Origin: Lobosporangium transversale
Taxonomy: Eukaryota; Mortierellomycota; Mortierellomycetes; Mortierellales; Mortierellaceae
Length of the DNA: 64,000 nt
Direction of reading: 5' to 3'
Assembly: GCF_002105155.1 (NCBI RefSeq)
Contig: NW_019029000.1
Coordinates: 434,001 to 498,000 of the forward strand
In this document: one piece after another, positions 1 to 11,231 of the stretch
Layout: every line of letters starts with the position of its first letter
How positions within the stretch are numbered: position 1 is the first letter of the stretch
Position numbers and translations under genes: made by a program
The notes under the pieces: model-generated
Database searches by the model: none
Told to the model about the DNA's origin: nothing
What the model saw: only the letters and a program-made list of their open reading frames with translations

Positions 1-646
1 CTACCTTCATCATCCCTGTCACCATGAAGCCTTATAGAGGTTTGACCTGGCCTAGGCTGTTTTTTATACTTTTTATATATTCAGCCCTCCTCGCCTTCTA
101 AATGCAAGAGGACATAATGGAGGTTGTCGTAAGCCGTATGGGCCTCACTGATTTCTTTCAAACCACCGACTCTACTTTCTGTTATGATGTTTCACTGGGA
201 AACCTTATTACTGTCGCCAGGCATCAAAACCACAATTTCAGTTGATGAGAGGGGAAACTTGGTGGAGTAAGTGCCGTTAGACCAAGGACTTGAACTTGGC
301 TGTCCTTGGAATAGGACAAATACACTCTTGCTGAGAAGAGCAACTTGCGTCAAGCAAGCACTACATTCAAGTTTGATTGCATTTTTAAGCCTTTCTTCCC
401 CCTTTTTCCTCTCTTCCTCTTCTTCCATCTCCTGCCCAAGTAATACAAGCAGGGTAGAGTTGATAGGGCTATAAGCCCAATTATACTCCTCCTCCTTTCC
501 AGTTTCCTCCGCCCGTTCTCCCCGCAACTTCTCTTCAGACCCCACGGCTCGCCGGGGTCGTCGTACTTTGATGACTCGTTGCACACTCGATGTGCGAGAG
601 CGTTTGGCAGGCGGCGAATGTCTGACAGATGAGCGTGTGGAATATA

Positions 647-648
<2 letters not shown>

Positions 649-678
<30 letters not shown>
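649..678. repeat. poly(T) tract, 30 bases
   Basis: An uninterrupted T run, one of many A/T homopolymers of 20-37 bases in the window. It sits directly before the 15-bp tandem repeat at 688-745. Confidence 0.95.
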
Positions 679-687
679 CAATGAAAA

Positions 688-745
688 GTGAAAGTAAAGG
701 TATGTGAAAGTAAAGTCTGTGAAAGTAAAGTCTGTGAAAGTAAAG
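688..745. repeat. 15-bp tandem repeat, four copies of a GTGAAAGTAAAG core
   Basis: The 12-base core GTGAAAGTAAAG occurs at 688, 704, 719 and 734, spaced by 16, 15 and 15 bases with TCT-type linkers. It lies about 280 bp past the stop codon of the minus-strand zinc-finger gene. Function unknown; replication slippage is the simplest origin. Confidence 0.9.
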
Positions 746-1024
746 AGTGTGGTAGAAAAAGGTTTAAAGTAGTAAAGTAGTATGCTAAGAGTTAAGACCC
801 ACAATATATACACATTGTAGACATGACCTTTAATAGTGTGTGTGTGCCGTACTCAAAGGGCACATCAATAGCGTCAGAACTTGCATAATAACGTAATGAG
901 TAGCAGAAGTAGAGGTCAAAATTTTCAGAGCAAACATATTTTTTGGTGTCGAGATTTGCAATGGAGAGGGAGCTGCCCTTTATTTTCTCCTTTCATTAAT
1001 AAGATTTTTTTTTCATTCTTTGTA

Positions 1025-3835
1025 TCATTTTAGTATATAAGAAGAAGAAGAAGGAGGATCAAGGTTCACTCCTTGACCTAGCTCAACAGACCCGCGGCTG
1101 TGTGGAGGATACACTGGGAGCATATGCTGGTCGTGGCTATAATTTATACCACTGTATGGGCTCAGTGTTGGTCTAGATGAAGATGCTGAAAGATCAGCAA
1201 GTCCACTGCCACTGCCTAAAAACATCATTTCATGGCTCGGATAAATATCACGATGGGTTGTTATGATACTTTGGCTAGCAACGGTAGGCGGGAGCTTGAT
1301 GCGTTCCATAATTCCATCACGAGTCCCGCCTATTTGATTACGTACGCTTCCACGTGGAGAAGCGGAGACTCCATCCACGTTATGTTTCTCTCTCCGATGC
1401 CTAAGCAGGTCATGATTTCTCTTATAACTCTTGTCTGCACAGTCCCAACAGACAAACGGCCTATCTGACGAATGGCTTACGATATGAGAACGTAGGAGAC
1501 CTTTGGACTGAAACTCCTTGTCGCAATGTGGACACTTTGCGGACCGAACGCTTTCGCCTTCAGAACCCTCATCCTCGCCATTATCGTTTAGTGGTGGTAT
1601 GCTATTTGGAACCACGGGCGCATAATGGCTTCCCATGCTAGCTATGGGATCGGCCTTAGTGTCAATAGTCGGGCTTGGCTGGGTACTGTTGCTGAGTGAT
1701 GATCGTTTTGAGGTGGCCTGTAAACCTTTGCTGTTAATAGCACCGGCCTCTGATGTTGCACAGTATCCCTCTCTATATGGTGTTGACTGCATAGGCGAGG
1801 AAGAAATTATATGGCTGCTATTGCTACTATAACTACTGTTATTATTACTCGAATGACGCGCACGTGGGATTGGCTTTGACATCGCTGGAAATGGAGCAGT
1901 TGAAGTAACAGGGTGGTGTCTCCCAAAAGCAGGGCTACTGGTAGTTGTCCTGGGGCCCTGCGGTGGCATGGTCGAGAACGCTTTGGAGTTATGGGTAGAA
2001 GATGGCATTCCAAGCAATATAGGCCCAGGCGCTGCTAGTGGTAGGATGGCAGTGGAGCTGGCATTAGATGCGGTAGAGATGGTCTCAGTAGTCGATGTAT
2101 CCTTTTTCACACTGGCATCCTTTTGGAGTGGATGCTGCGGCACTTGGCTGTTAGGGAAGGAGGCTATGGGGGAAAGGGGTGTCGGAGGCTGTGTGGACCG
2201 TGGACTGGACTCAGTCGTTGCCTGTGATGCCGTTCTGATTGCTACTGTTGGTAACGCTGTCACCATGGCCTTGGAGGAGATGCTTAGCTCTCGAGAGCTT
2301 CCGAGACGTCGTCGCTGGGCCGGTCTCAAACTTTCAGCCGTGGTCATGTCATCAGCTGCATGCTTGGTGTTATGCTTAGCAGTAGCTGGCTCTTCAAACT
2401 TTGGCTTGCAGTCAGCAGATTCGGAGCCGAGCGATGCTGCTAGGCCAGTGCACGCAATCGTCTGAAATGGATGCGGGGTGATTCGGGGATTTGCTGTAGA
2501 TGTAAAAGCCATGGGACCAAATGGATTGTATGGATTGGCACTAATGCCGCCATTATTTTCAGATGCTGGCGCTGGAGCTCCAGATTCTGATAGCCCAACA
2601 GCAGAGCCAACTGGGCCACGTGTCGATGTCATTTTATTTGCAGATGGGGTGCCAAGGTCACTAATGCCAGTGATCCAGTCAAAGTCATTCCCAAAATAGC
2701 GATCAGGAGTCAGACTTTGGAGAGTCGTTCCTGTTACCCATTGTTGTTGCGATGACTGCTGTTTGTTCGGGATACGACCTTGGTGTGCAAGTTGCTGTTG
2801 TTGCTGCTGATGATGTTGGTTCAGCTGATTTTGATACTGATGCGGATCAACGTAGAGGACGTTTCCGAACGTCTCCATATTTGCCAAAGGCAATGGCCCG
2901 AAGTTGCCTGAGAGGGGTGTCATAGGTGTGGTGGAAGCAGACCAAGAAAAGAACCGACCTCGCTTCTGATAAGATCCGCCATTCTGATATTGCTGCAGCG
3001 GCAGCTGTTGTGTTCGTTGCTGGAGCATGCTTCGTTGCTGCTGTGGAGATAAATGTTGGTATTGTTGATAATAAGACTCAATACCACTGGTCGATCGCTG
3101 GAGCGCTGCTGGTTGTTGCTGGTTAGGATGAGTATGATAGTGTGAATGCTCGTATTGTATCAAGTGTGGAGCTGATAGAGGAGCAACAGGGGAGGGGGAA
3201 GGAGGAGTGAGCGTTGTCGGAGGTAGTGGTGGTGGCAACGATGATGGTGAAAGTGACGGTGATGACGATAGCTGTGTTAATGGAGGCGGTGGGAAAGGTT
3301 GAAGATGAGAAGAAGGGTGCATAACTTGTAGAAGTTGTTGAGGGTGAAACTGATTGTGAAGGAAAGGGGTCTGAAGATACAATTGATTTTCTTGAACCTG
3401 ACGCCGTTGCAAAATTTCCTGGGTCCGATCCTGTTGGATTGTCATCAGCATGATGCTGTCTCTGCTCTTTGGCTCGAAATTGTGGCTGCTGTGGTTATTG
3501 CCAGGGGTCAATAGATGATAAGGATCGATGGCAGACAGGGATATGGACCCGAAATTAGCGCAGACTAGGGGCTCGGAGCCTGATCTGCTTGCTTTGAATG
3601 TATAATCTGTTGGTTCAACAGGGAGCTGTGGTGATGGTGATGTTGGCGGCGTAGGAGAGGCGGCATCTGTTGTAGAGGGTGATGGCAACGACGACGACGA
3701 GGGTAATGATGATGGGCTCTGGAGAGGGAAGCTGGTTGGCAATACAGAGCTGTTTGTCGTGGACTTAGCTGTGGTACTGGAGCTGCAATGATGCTCACGC
3801 CCTTTAAGATTCTTTTTCTGGTCGGCTGACTGCAT
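1025..3835 (-). CDS. C2H2 zinc-finger transcription factor
   Basis: Probable sequence-specific nuclear DNA-binding regulator. From the chosen ATG at 3835 the protein has 936 residues. Nearly all of it is low-complexity: Ser/Pro/Thr-rich at the start, then His/Gln-rich runs, then Ser/Thr-rich sequence. Two adjacent zinc fingers lie near the C-terminus: C768-x2-C771-x12-H784-x3-H788 and C796-x2-C799-x13-H813-x4-H818, joined by a seven-residue linker like those of classic fingers. The open frame continues upstream to about 4024 without an ATG at its beginning, and the extra sequence is Cys/Val-rich and unlike the rest. A short 5' exon or intron near 3900-3930 is therefore possible and the true start is uncertain. 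Two C-terminal fingers on a long disordered chain is common among fungal regulators (Msn2 and Crz1 share this plan), but the sequence does not identify which orthologue this is. Confidence 0.85.
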   Translation of the reverse strand: MQSADQKKNLKGREHHCSSSTTAKSTTNSSVLPTSFPLQSPSSLPSSSSLPSPSTTDAASPTPPTSPSPQLPVEPTDYTFKASRSGSEPLVCANFGSISLSAIDPYHLLTPGNNHSSHNFEPKSRDSIMLMTIQQDRTQEILQRRQVQENQLYLQTPFLHNQFHPQQLLQVMHPSSHLQPFPPPPLTQLSSSPSLSPSSLPPPLPPTTLTPPSPSPVAPLSAPHLIQYEHSHYHTHPNQQQPAALQRSTSGIESYYQQYQHLSPQQQRSMLQQRTQQLPLQQYQNGGSYQKRGRFFSWSASTTPMTPLSGNFGPLPLANMETFGNVLYVDPHQYQNQLNQHHQQQQQQLAHQGRIPNKQQSSQQQWVTGTTLQSLTPDRYFGNDFDWITGISDLGTPSANKMTSTRGPVGSAVGLSESGAPAPASENNGGISANPYNPFGPMAFTSTANPRITPHPFQTIACTGLAASLGSESADCKPKFEEPATAKHNTKHAADDMTTAESLRPAQRRRLGSSRELSISSKAMVTALPTVAIRTASQATTESSPRSTQPPTPLSPIASFPNSQVPQHPLQKDASVKKDTSTTETISTASNASSTAILPLAAPGPILLGMPSSTHNSKAFSTMPPQGPRTTTSSPAFGRHHPVTSTAPFPAMSKPIPRARHSSNNNSSYSSNSSHIISSSPMQSTPYREGYCATSEAGAINSKGLQATSKRSSLSNSTQPSPTIDTKADPIASMGSHYAPVVPNSIPPLNDNGEDEGSEGESVRSAKCPHCDKEFQSKGLLRSHIVSHSSDRPFVCWDCADKSYKRNHDLLRHRREKHNVDGVSASPRGSVRNQIGGTRDGIMERIKLPPTVASQSIITTHRDIYPSHEMMFLGSGSGLADLSASSSRPTLSPYSGINYSHDQHMLPVYPPHSRGSVELGQGVNLDPPSSSSYILK

Positions 3836-6707
3836 CGGCAACGAGTCGAGGACACGGAGCAATCTGGAGCAAATGGATGTGAGAGCGAGGGCCTTCGGGA
3901 AGAGGGTGAACGTTCTGCAAGGTCTGTTAGCTTTGATTGGGTTGGAATTGACATACATGCACTTTGCATCCAGACAAACACGCACGCACATACACAAACA
4001 AACAAAACATTTGTTCAAACTCACATTTAAATAACTACTTTATAAATGTATGAATTGTTAAGCTCTTTGTCTGTATTGAGATGCTGCTGTCGCTACGCTC
4101 GAGGAAAGCAGCGTTACTCGAAGCAGAAGAACGGGATGGACAGAAAGATGGAAAGAAAAGAATAAAATTAACGAACTAAAAGAGAAAGTGAGTAGTGGAT
4201 GAACAATGCAGTGGGTGAGTGCTCTGGTGCCGTTTTTTTTTATCTTATATCCCCCAGTCTTTCCGAGAGATGAGGAGAAGCATGAAGAGGGCAAAAGAGA
4301 TAAAGATAATAAAAAGAGAAAAGGAAAAAAAAAAGAGACGACCGATACAAATATGTTGTGCAGTGAGGGGACGATACAAAAATGCATTGCATGTGTGTGC
4401 ATTTGTCCATTTGTGCATTTGTCCATTTGTGCATTTGTCCATTTGTGCATTTGGAAATAAGTGTAATAGCCCACTCCTGGATCTTTTTACTCGTCACTCC
4501 TTCTTAAAATCTCGATCACACTTCTGCCAGAAAAATAGTATCAAGTAAGAAAAATGGCAGACAGACAGATTTATAAAAGATTTTGGCATCATTATAGTCA
4601 TCCAACGAACTTTTCGGAACAGGATCTGCAAAAAAAAAAAAAAAAAAAAAGTGTCTACCGGTCATACCGCTATTTTGGCAACTTTACTTTTCTTTACTGG
4701 GTACACAAGCAAGGTGCATGGCACAAAAAAAATGTCTAGAACTCAAAAAACACCTAATCTTTTGGTACATGGTGCTCTATTATACTAGTCTATTTTGACC
4801 ACAGGAGTTTGTCATCTACATTGAGTCTTTTTTCTTTTCTTTCACTCATTTATGCTTGCTGGCCAATGCTCAAAACACATCCGTAGAGGCATTAAACACT
4901 CTGAGACATATACATAAATCCCCTCTTCATGAGATTGGGTGATGTAGAACTAGGAGTTAATGAGAATGGCAAATCCTTCCCGATGATCGCAACCAGGGAG
5001 GTGCTTGGATGCACTCATCTCCCTCTCAGTGCTGAGCCCATGCAAGAGAGTATGAGAGAGAAAAGAGAAGAGGATTGGTTTAAATTGTCAAGTGCATGTA
5101 ACGGTATTGGTCATGGCAAGATGTGAACACTTTTTTTATTTTTCCTTCCCTTCTTTCTGGTTTCAAGAGGCTCCGCTCCCAATTCAGTCTCAAAAGGGGA
5201 TGAATGAACCAAAATTTTGGTTTCGTTCAACATTGCATGCATGTTAGCAAAAATAAAAGAGGGAACATCACGGATCAAGGGTCAAGGGGGGGGCGCTCAG
5301 ATCTTTTTTTTTTTTATTCATTTGCTTTTTGAAGACTTTGAAGACTTTGAACACTGTGACCCACGAGGTATTTTTTTTGTATTCATTTGATTCATTTGAT
5401 GATTTTTGCATTGTAACTCTAAAATAGACTAACATTTTTTATTTAAAAAAAAAAAAAAAAAACAATCTGAAGTTCATCTACAACTGTGTACAGAGAGAAG
5501 AAAAGAGAAGAGAGTCATGATTCAGTTAGTCTACAAGAGACCAATAAGGTCGTCCAAAATAAACCATTGTTCGCGCTATTGCTCTATTGTTTACCACACG
5601 TTTTGATGCGAAAAGTTTCTTGTCATATTTTCAGGACGAGGTGTTTACTGTGGATGGTTATTCAAAGAGTTTGCTATCTGAATCCATTAACATGGGATGA
5701 ACTTTTTCTCTCATTTTGTCGCTATTGACGTGTTTCCGCGCGAAACATTAAGTAAGCTAGAGTTGTGCGAAGAAAGAAACCCCAGATCCACCCCCTTTCA
5801 TCGCTTCTTTTGGAAATTGGTAAAGGGCTGGATTATAAAAAAAGAAAGAGGCATGAGCACACATCATGTCCAAAGCGTTCACGCAGCAAATGTGGTTACC
5901 GCATTATTTTCATTATTTGAAGTGTGCATCGTGCGAATTTTGACGGGCAGAGAGTCTCAGGTGTCACGGCCATTTTATTTTTGTCAGAGGGTCTAGCTTC
6001 ACTCTTTTTGGATGGTCCTTTTCAATTATAAGAATTTTGTTAAGTAGATCATTTATATTTGAAAAAGTCTAACCAAAAAGAACGACTGGCTTGACCCCCA
6101 GATCATTTTTCTTGTTTCATAAATTGCATTCACGTACGTTTACCCACAGTCCTCTCTCGCTCATTTGTACGTAGTGAATGGTGCAGATTTTTCTCTTGGA
6201 AGACAAAGTCCAATGGCCCTATTGATGTTGATCGGCGTCCATCATATCTGATCCTACTGTATCCCTTTATTCTCTACCTCTTCTTCTTTTACTTTTCTTC
6301 TCTCTCGAATGTAACTTTGAGCGAATACAATAGACTTCTCTGTCTTCCAAAGTCATACGCACGCATATCATATTTACATTGCAGAACACTCCTTCCAGCA
6401 CGATTTCATAGGATAAAAGCCTCTTTCTAATAACCTGTACCTCTAACCAACCATGCCTCCATACACTGCTGTCGCTTCTATACCCCGCCACTTGGCCTTG
6501 GGCCAAAATGGCTCCTCCGATCCATCATCTCCACAGCAATGCGAGGTAAACTTGCAGAGATTGCTATTATTTATAACGCCATAATTTACAGGACCGCGCT
6601 TTCCTATATTTTACCGTTTTGTAGTCTAGCATTTTCGTGAATATTTAATGCATTCCCCTTTTTGGAATTCTTTATATCGCGTTGGATAGTCACCATTTGA
6701 TACCCAA
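3836..6707. other. Intergenic region between zinc-finger and Mga2-like genes
   Basis: The two flanking genes are divergent, so this about 2.9 kb holds both 5' regions. I see an 8-bp tandem repeat (4400-4453), poly(A) runs near 4630-4649 and 5445-5461, a T run near 5305-5314 and AT-rich sequence. Short open frames, such as the minus-strand one at 6267-6506, show no recognisable domain. No tRNA-like or other RNA gene was found by eye. Confidence 0.6.
4400..4453. repeat. 8-bp tandem repeat CATTTGT(C/G)
   Basis: Six full 8-base units alternate CATTTGTC and CATTTGTG, so the array is also three copies of a 16-base unit; a seventh degenerate unit follows. It lies about 570 bp upstream of the chosen start of the zinc-finger gene. 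Confidence 0.92.
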
Positions 6708-7263
6708 ATGGATCACCTCAAATATGCACAGTTTTCTGCCTCGGAGACATTGAAGGTTGGAATGGAAAGGTAAGGTCCCATGTCTCATACTTGTCAACGC
6801 TTTTTTTTATTTATTTATTCAAGTCATGAAATGTTAAGATCCACTTATTAACATATCCGTACTACATGCAAAAAAGAGCGTTTGATCCTATCTCAAAATA
6901 CCGCTTGAACGTCAAGACCCATGTCTTCAAGAAGGAGCAGCAAGAGTACGTACCTACCCGAAGCGACGAGCGACTTCGCATCGAGACTATCGTCTATGCG
7001 GAGATATCCATTGTGGACCAAGAAAAGGGTTCCATGGTCCGACAGTACGATTACTTACGGCTTCCTAGAAATCTCTTCCTGGCTTTGCCCGAAAAGATCA
7101 TGTACCCGCAAGATATGGCTTCGAAGCGCATCTTGAGTGTCTCTGCAGCTGTCATGTGTCCGTCGAACGACTGGAAGGTTGAGGAAGAGGCGTGTGTTCG
7201 TTGCTCTCGTCGTATGTCTGCCAAGCTCGAAGAGAACGAATGTCGTGTAAGTTTATCTGACTA

Positions 7264-7297
<34 letters not shown>

Positions 7298-9523
7298 CAT
7301 ATTTTTATGGTGATTTTATAGCTGACTAATATTGTCTTCTATTACATGTAGATTATGCATATCCTACCCGAGTTATATCGTACTGAAGATGGCGATGCAT
7401 TGGTTAACTTTCGCAGTGGCGTGGCCAATATCCAATTTAAAATCAATTGCTATTGTGGGCATAAAAAGGAAAAGGAAGGATTTGTAGTCCGATTTGAAGC
7501 TCTGTCGGACAGTTCCATTGCTTCCCATGCTACCACGCCACTCATGTTCTATCATCAGAACAAAAATCGTATGGCGGCTCGTGCACTTGCTGCTGCTGCC
7601 AGGACGCAACGGAAGGCTGAGAAGCTCCGGCAGCAGCAGGAATACGCTCGAGCCCGTAGTGTTATTAAGTCCGTCAGTGAAAAGTCGAAACGAGAACCAC
7701 GGAGTAGAGGTAGACCACCGAAGAATATACCCGCAGGTCAGTCTCACCAAGCACATCAGCTGCAGCCGCATCAGCAACATCACCAGCTACCTTCACCGTC
7801 ATCATCGTTAATGAGTTCTCCAGGCGGCTACTCAGTCAGCCCAATTCTGCATGATTCGATAAACCACACGGATGGATCCTTCCCAGCTACCTCATTATCT
7901 CTATCTGGTCCGATGATGCCCTTGTTCGCTGAGCAATCTCACGAGTGCGTTGCCAATGTTCCACAACAGCTCCTTGTTCAGCAACAGCCCATTGCCACTA
8001 TCAGTCATATGACACCCAATAGCGGTCCTACTCGTGGCGGTACGCTGGTGACTATCCATGGCTCAGATTTTACAGTTGGTGAGATGATGTACGTTTGCTT
8101 TGGCGAGATATTTGTACCGGTCATCCCTCAGCACAGCCAAATGTTAGAGTGCTTTACACCCGCCTGGATGCGAGCTGAAACTGTCCCAGTCTTTGCATTG
8201 CGTTCCGATGCTCCTACAAGCCTCCTCTCCCAGTCAACATTCACCTATGTCGACGACAACGAGAAGGAACTTATCAAGCTGGCTCTCCAGCGCGTCATGA
8301 CCATTGCAGCACATATGGAAGGCTCTCTTGATACAGTTAGAGAGCGTGCCAATGAACTAGCTGCATGGAGTGATATTTTAGGTACCGTGAGCAGTTTAGA
8401 TGGATCGCTAGATCTACCTACATCCGTTTCATCTACCTTCCCGTCCACATCATTCAACTCGACACAGGGATCGCCGTTTACAAACTTGGAAACTATGATC
8501 CTAGAGTCGCTTAAGTTGACAGATTCAAGTATGAGCAGACACACGGATGGGCTATCGACTTGCACCAGCACTGGTCACACGATGCTACATTTAGCTGTCA
8601 TACTGCACCTCGAGCAGCTTGTCAAGGACCTGCTTTCTAGAGGTATTGACGCTTGCGCCAAGGATAAGAATGGTTTGACCGCTATTGACCTAGCACGTCT
8701 CTTTAAGAATCAAAGCATGATGGATATTCTATCCGCGACCAAGCATAAGCAAGATGACGAGGATGAAAATAACAAGATTCATCACCATAATGGCCTGGAT
8801 TCTTTCGACCTTCCAAGGTTTAGGCACCTGAAACTACTTACCATAACCAAGAACAGAGGCTCAGGCGATCCTCATATGAGCCTTGAGTGGACTGGTTTTG
8901 ACCAGACTAAACACCACACTACCTCTTCTGCAAATAATGCGCACGCCACGCCACTCGAGTCGCGGGAGTACCTAGTGCAGCAGCGCCAACAGCAGCAGCA
9001 GCAGCAAAGGAGCGACGGAGCAATGGCTCTGGCGTCTACTATCTCCGATATTGCTCAGAGTGCCTCCACCGCACGACACATTGAGGCTGGGGCAATTGCT
9101 TCAAAGACCATAGGCCAAAACCATGATCAGTCTCTCCACGAACGCCAGCAAGACATTTACGGAGCAGATAAAACTGCTAGTCCCGGGTTGGCTGCCCATG
9201 GCGGAGAGGCCGGCTGCAATGTCGTTGTGGCCCGCCGAGGCAGCAACGACAATAGTAGGTTACTAGATGGATCTACTCAGCAGGCTGTAGTTCAGAGCAG
9301 CCGTTACGATGTCGAATCTGAGCCTGCGTTGTACCTAGGAGGCCAACCAGTGGTCTTATACCACCACTGTCCCACCTCATCAACAGCACTGTCGAACTCT
9401 CGTCAGGAGAGAGAAAATAATGAATCCTTTAATCACATTGAGTCGCACGCTGGACCTAGCAACGCCAGCAAGAGTGATGATAGCGGTCTTGATGGTGAAG
9501 GTGATGATTCGGCCTCTGTTTAA
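6708..9523 (+). CDS. Mga2/Spt23-like IPT-ankyrin regulator
   Basis: Three exons (6708-6769, 6877-7246, 7352-9523) give 867 residues. The conserved N-terminal Spt23/Mga2 region spans the exon 2/3 junction and has the family's ACVRCSRRMSAKLEE and CYCGHKKEKEGF stretches. An IPT/TIG fold lies at about residues 355-450 (ATISHMTPNSGPTRGGT start), and ankyrin-type sequence at about 550-605 (GHTMLHLAVI). Around residue 262 an RGRPPK stretch matches an AT-hook core. Yeast Mga2 and Spt23 are ER-anchored precursors released by ubiquitin-dependent processing to activate the delta-9 desaturase gene. Here the C-terminus after the ankyrins is Gln/Ser/His-rich, with no hydrophobic helix before the stop, so membrane anchoring is not apparent. 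Intron 2 carries a 30-base T run. The exon 2 acceptor directly follows A-rich sequence, so the exon 1 model is less certain than exons 2 and 3. Confidence 0.9.
7268..7297. repeat. poly(T) tract, 30 bases, in Mga2-like intron 2
   Basis: An uninterrupted T run inside the 105-nt intron 7247-7351, starting 21 nt after the GTAAGT donor. Confidence 0.95.
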
Positions 9524-9881
9524 ACAATACACCCATTGTTGTGTAACGCTGCAGAAGGACATCCACGGCAGCCACGGACTACTGATCTTTTTACATAAGG
9601 ATTTCATTAAAAGCAACATAGCGCTGGTCGTAACATCGTTTCAATTTTTCTTTCTTTTGTATAAAACAACAATCAAACAATTTCAGTGGTATCAACTTTA
9701 TAGCTTTTTCTTTTTTCACTTTTGTGCCCTCAGTGTCATAACAGTAATAGTTAGAATAAAAATCAACAAAAATACATGTATATTTCTCTGTTTGCCACGC
9801 TACAGCACTACAAGGGGGAGAAGACTAGTTTAGAGGTGCACATGAAGCGAGGCAATTGATGCAATGGCTCTTGCATTGAGC
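9524..9881. other. Convergent 3' spacer
   Basis: This is the shared downstream region of the plus-strand Mga2-like gene and the minus-strand channel gene. It is AT-rich with T-rich stretches and no coding signal. Frames crossing it encode only Phe/Lys/Ile-rich sequence typical of UTR. Confidence 0.7.
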
Positions 9882-10831
9882 TTATTCACGGAAACCGGGA
9901 CGGTTCAGAGAAGTTAACGACTGAATGCCAAATCCGTCATCGTCATCATCATCGTTATCATCATCGTCATCATCGTCATCATCATCAGGTTGGTGACGCT
10001 TCAGCGGCTCGACATACACAGGATGGCTCGCGTTATTTTCAACCTTGGGATGTTGAGACTTGAATGTCTGGCTTAACTTATTGCGAAGAGCTTTATCTTC
10101 CGGTAATTGATCGCCATTATCAACACCACCGCTACCCTCTGGTCGATCGCCTGTAGGCTCTCCTGAGGTAATTTCGGGAGTTGATCCACGTGCTTGAGGT
10201 AATGTACGGTTGTCTCGTTGGATGGGAGCAGAATCAGAGGAATGTGATTGCTCCAATGAAGGATCGTAGCGCATCCCAGGCCCTGTAGCGGGCGCAGGGT
10301 TTGGTCCAAGTATAGGTGCAGGGGCAGGGACAGGGGCAGGGACAGGGGCAGGGATGGCAGGATTAGGCGTAGAGGATGACTCCTGATGTTGTGTAGGCTG
10401 CTTTTGTGAAGGTAATGAGGGGGGCTCGTTTGAACTTGGGACACGTCCGCCCATCTGGACAGCCATAAGGGTCGACATCATCTTTCGGAGTTCAGCCAAT
10501 TCTTCATGGATATCATTTTTCATTTCGGTAACACCTTGGCTGACAGATCCTTGGTTCTGTTTCATCACTTGCATATCCCTGAGAACAGCTTGTTGAGTCA
10601 AAAGCTGTTTGTCAGAATAGGTATCGACCAAGAATCGGTTTTCTATTGACAGCTGAGATTTATTGGCGATAAAGTACTTGGACTCGTACAGATCAGCTTC
10701 TTTCTCGCTTGCGCCGTAATAGATATAATCCGGAAAAAAGTTGCGATTTTGGCGAGCAACATCTGATAGATAGCATGTCTCCACATCTATGTAGTGATAA
10801 AGAAAAGAGGTTTAAATAAGAGTTTAATATG

Positions 10832-10869
<38 letters not shown>

Positions 10870-11196
10870 AGTTAATCGACAACACTCACCAGAAATGACT
10901 TCGGACAACTGTTTCAGCCAAGCTAATTGACCTTCTTGCTTGCTCTCGTTGTAAGCATCATTCATCAAAGCTATACGATATTTAAAAAACAGCAGATTCC
11001 TGTGTTAGCTAAGAATAACAAGCAAAAGCATTTGCAATCTTCTTGGTAAGGAAATCAAAGAGAAGATCAAATAGACCTTACCAATGAGAATATTCATGAA
11101 CAACACAGTCGTGAAGAAGAAAAAGATCACCATCATAATATGAAAGCTAGCTGGCCCATTTACAAATGAGTTGTCCACAGGCTCGTATCGTCCAGC

Positions 11197-11231
<35 letters not shown>

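Larger units (their letters stand above)
1..1024. other. Unassigned left edge
   Basis: No gene can be named here. The minus strand holds two overlapping open frames (about 192-586) rich in Glu, Lys and Arg; neither resembles a known family, and their composition follows a purine-rich stretch on that strand. A 30-base T run (649-678) and a short tandem repeat (688-745) lie between them and the zinc-finger gene that ends at 1025. Confidence 0.4.

Noticed and set aside
4058-4548. Several overlapping frames with repeated His/Cys/Thr peptides
   Set aside because: They translate the CATTTGT tandem repeat in different frames on both strands.
9420-9833. Hydrophobic plus-strand frame downstream of the Mga2-like gene, considered as a missing membrane anchor
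   Set aside because: It overlaps the gene's last exon in another frame and then runs into AT-rich 3' UTR; no splice sites join it in phase.
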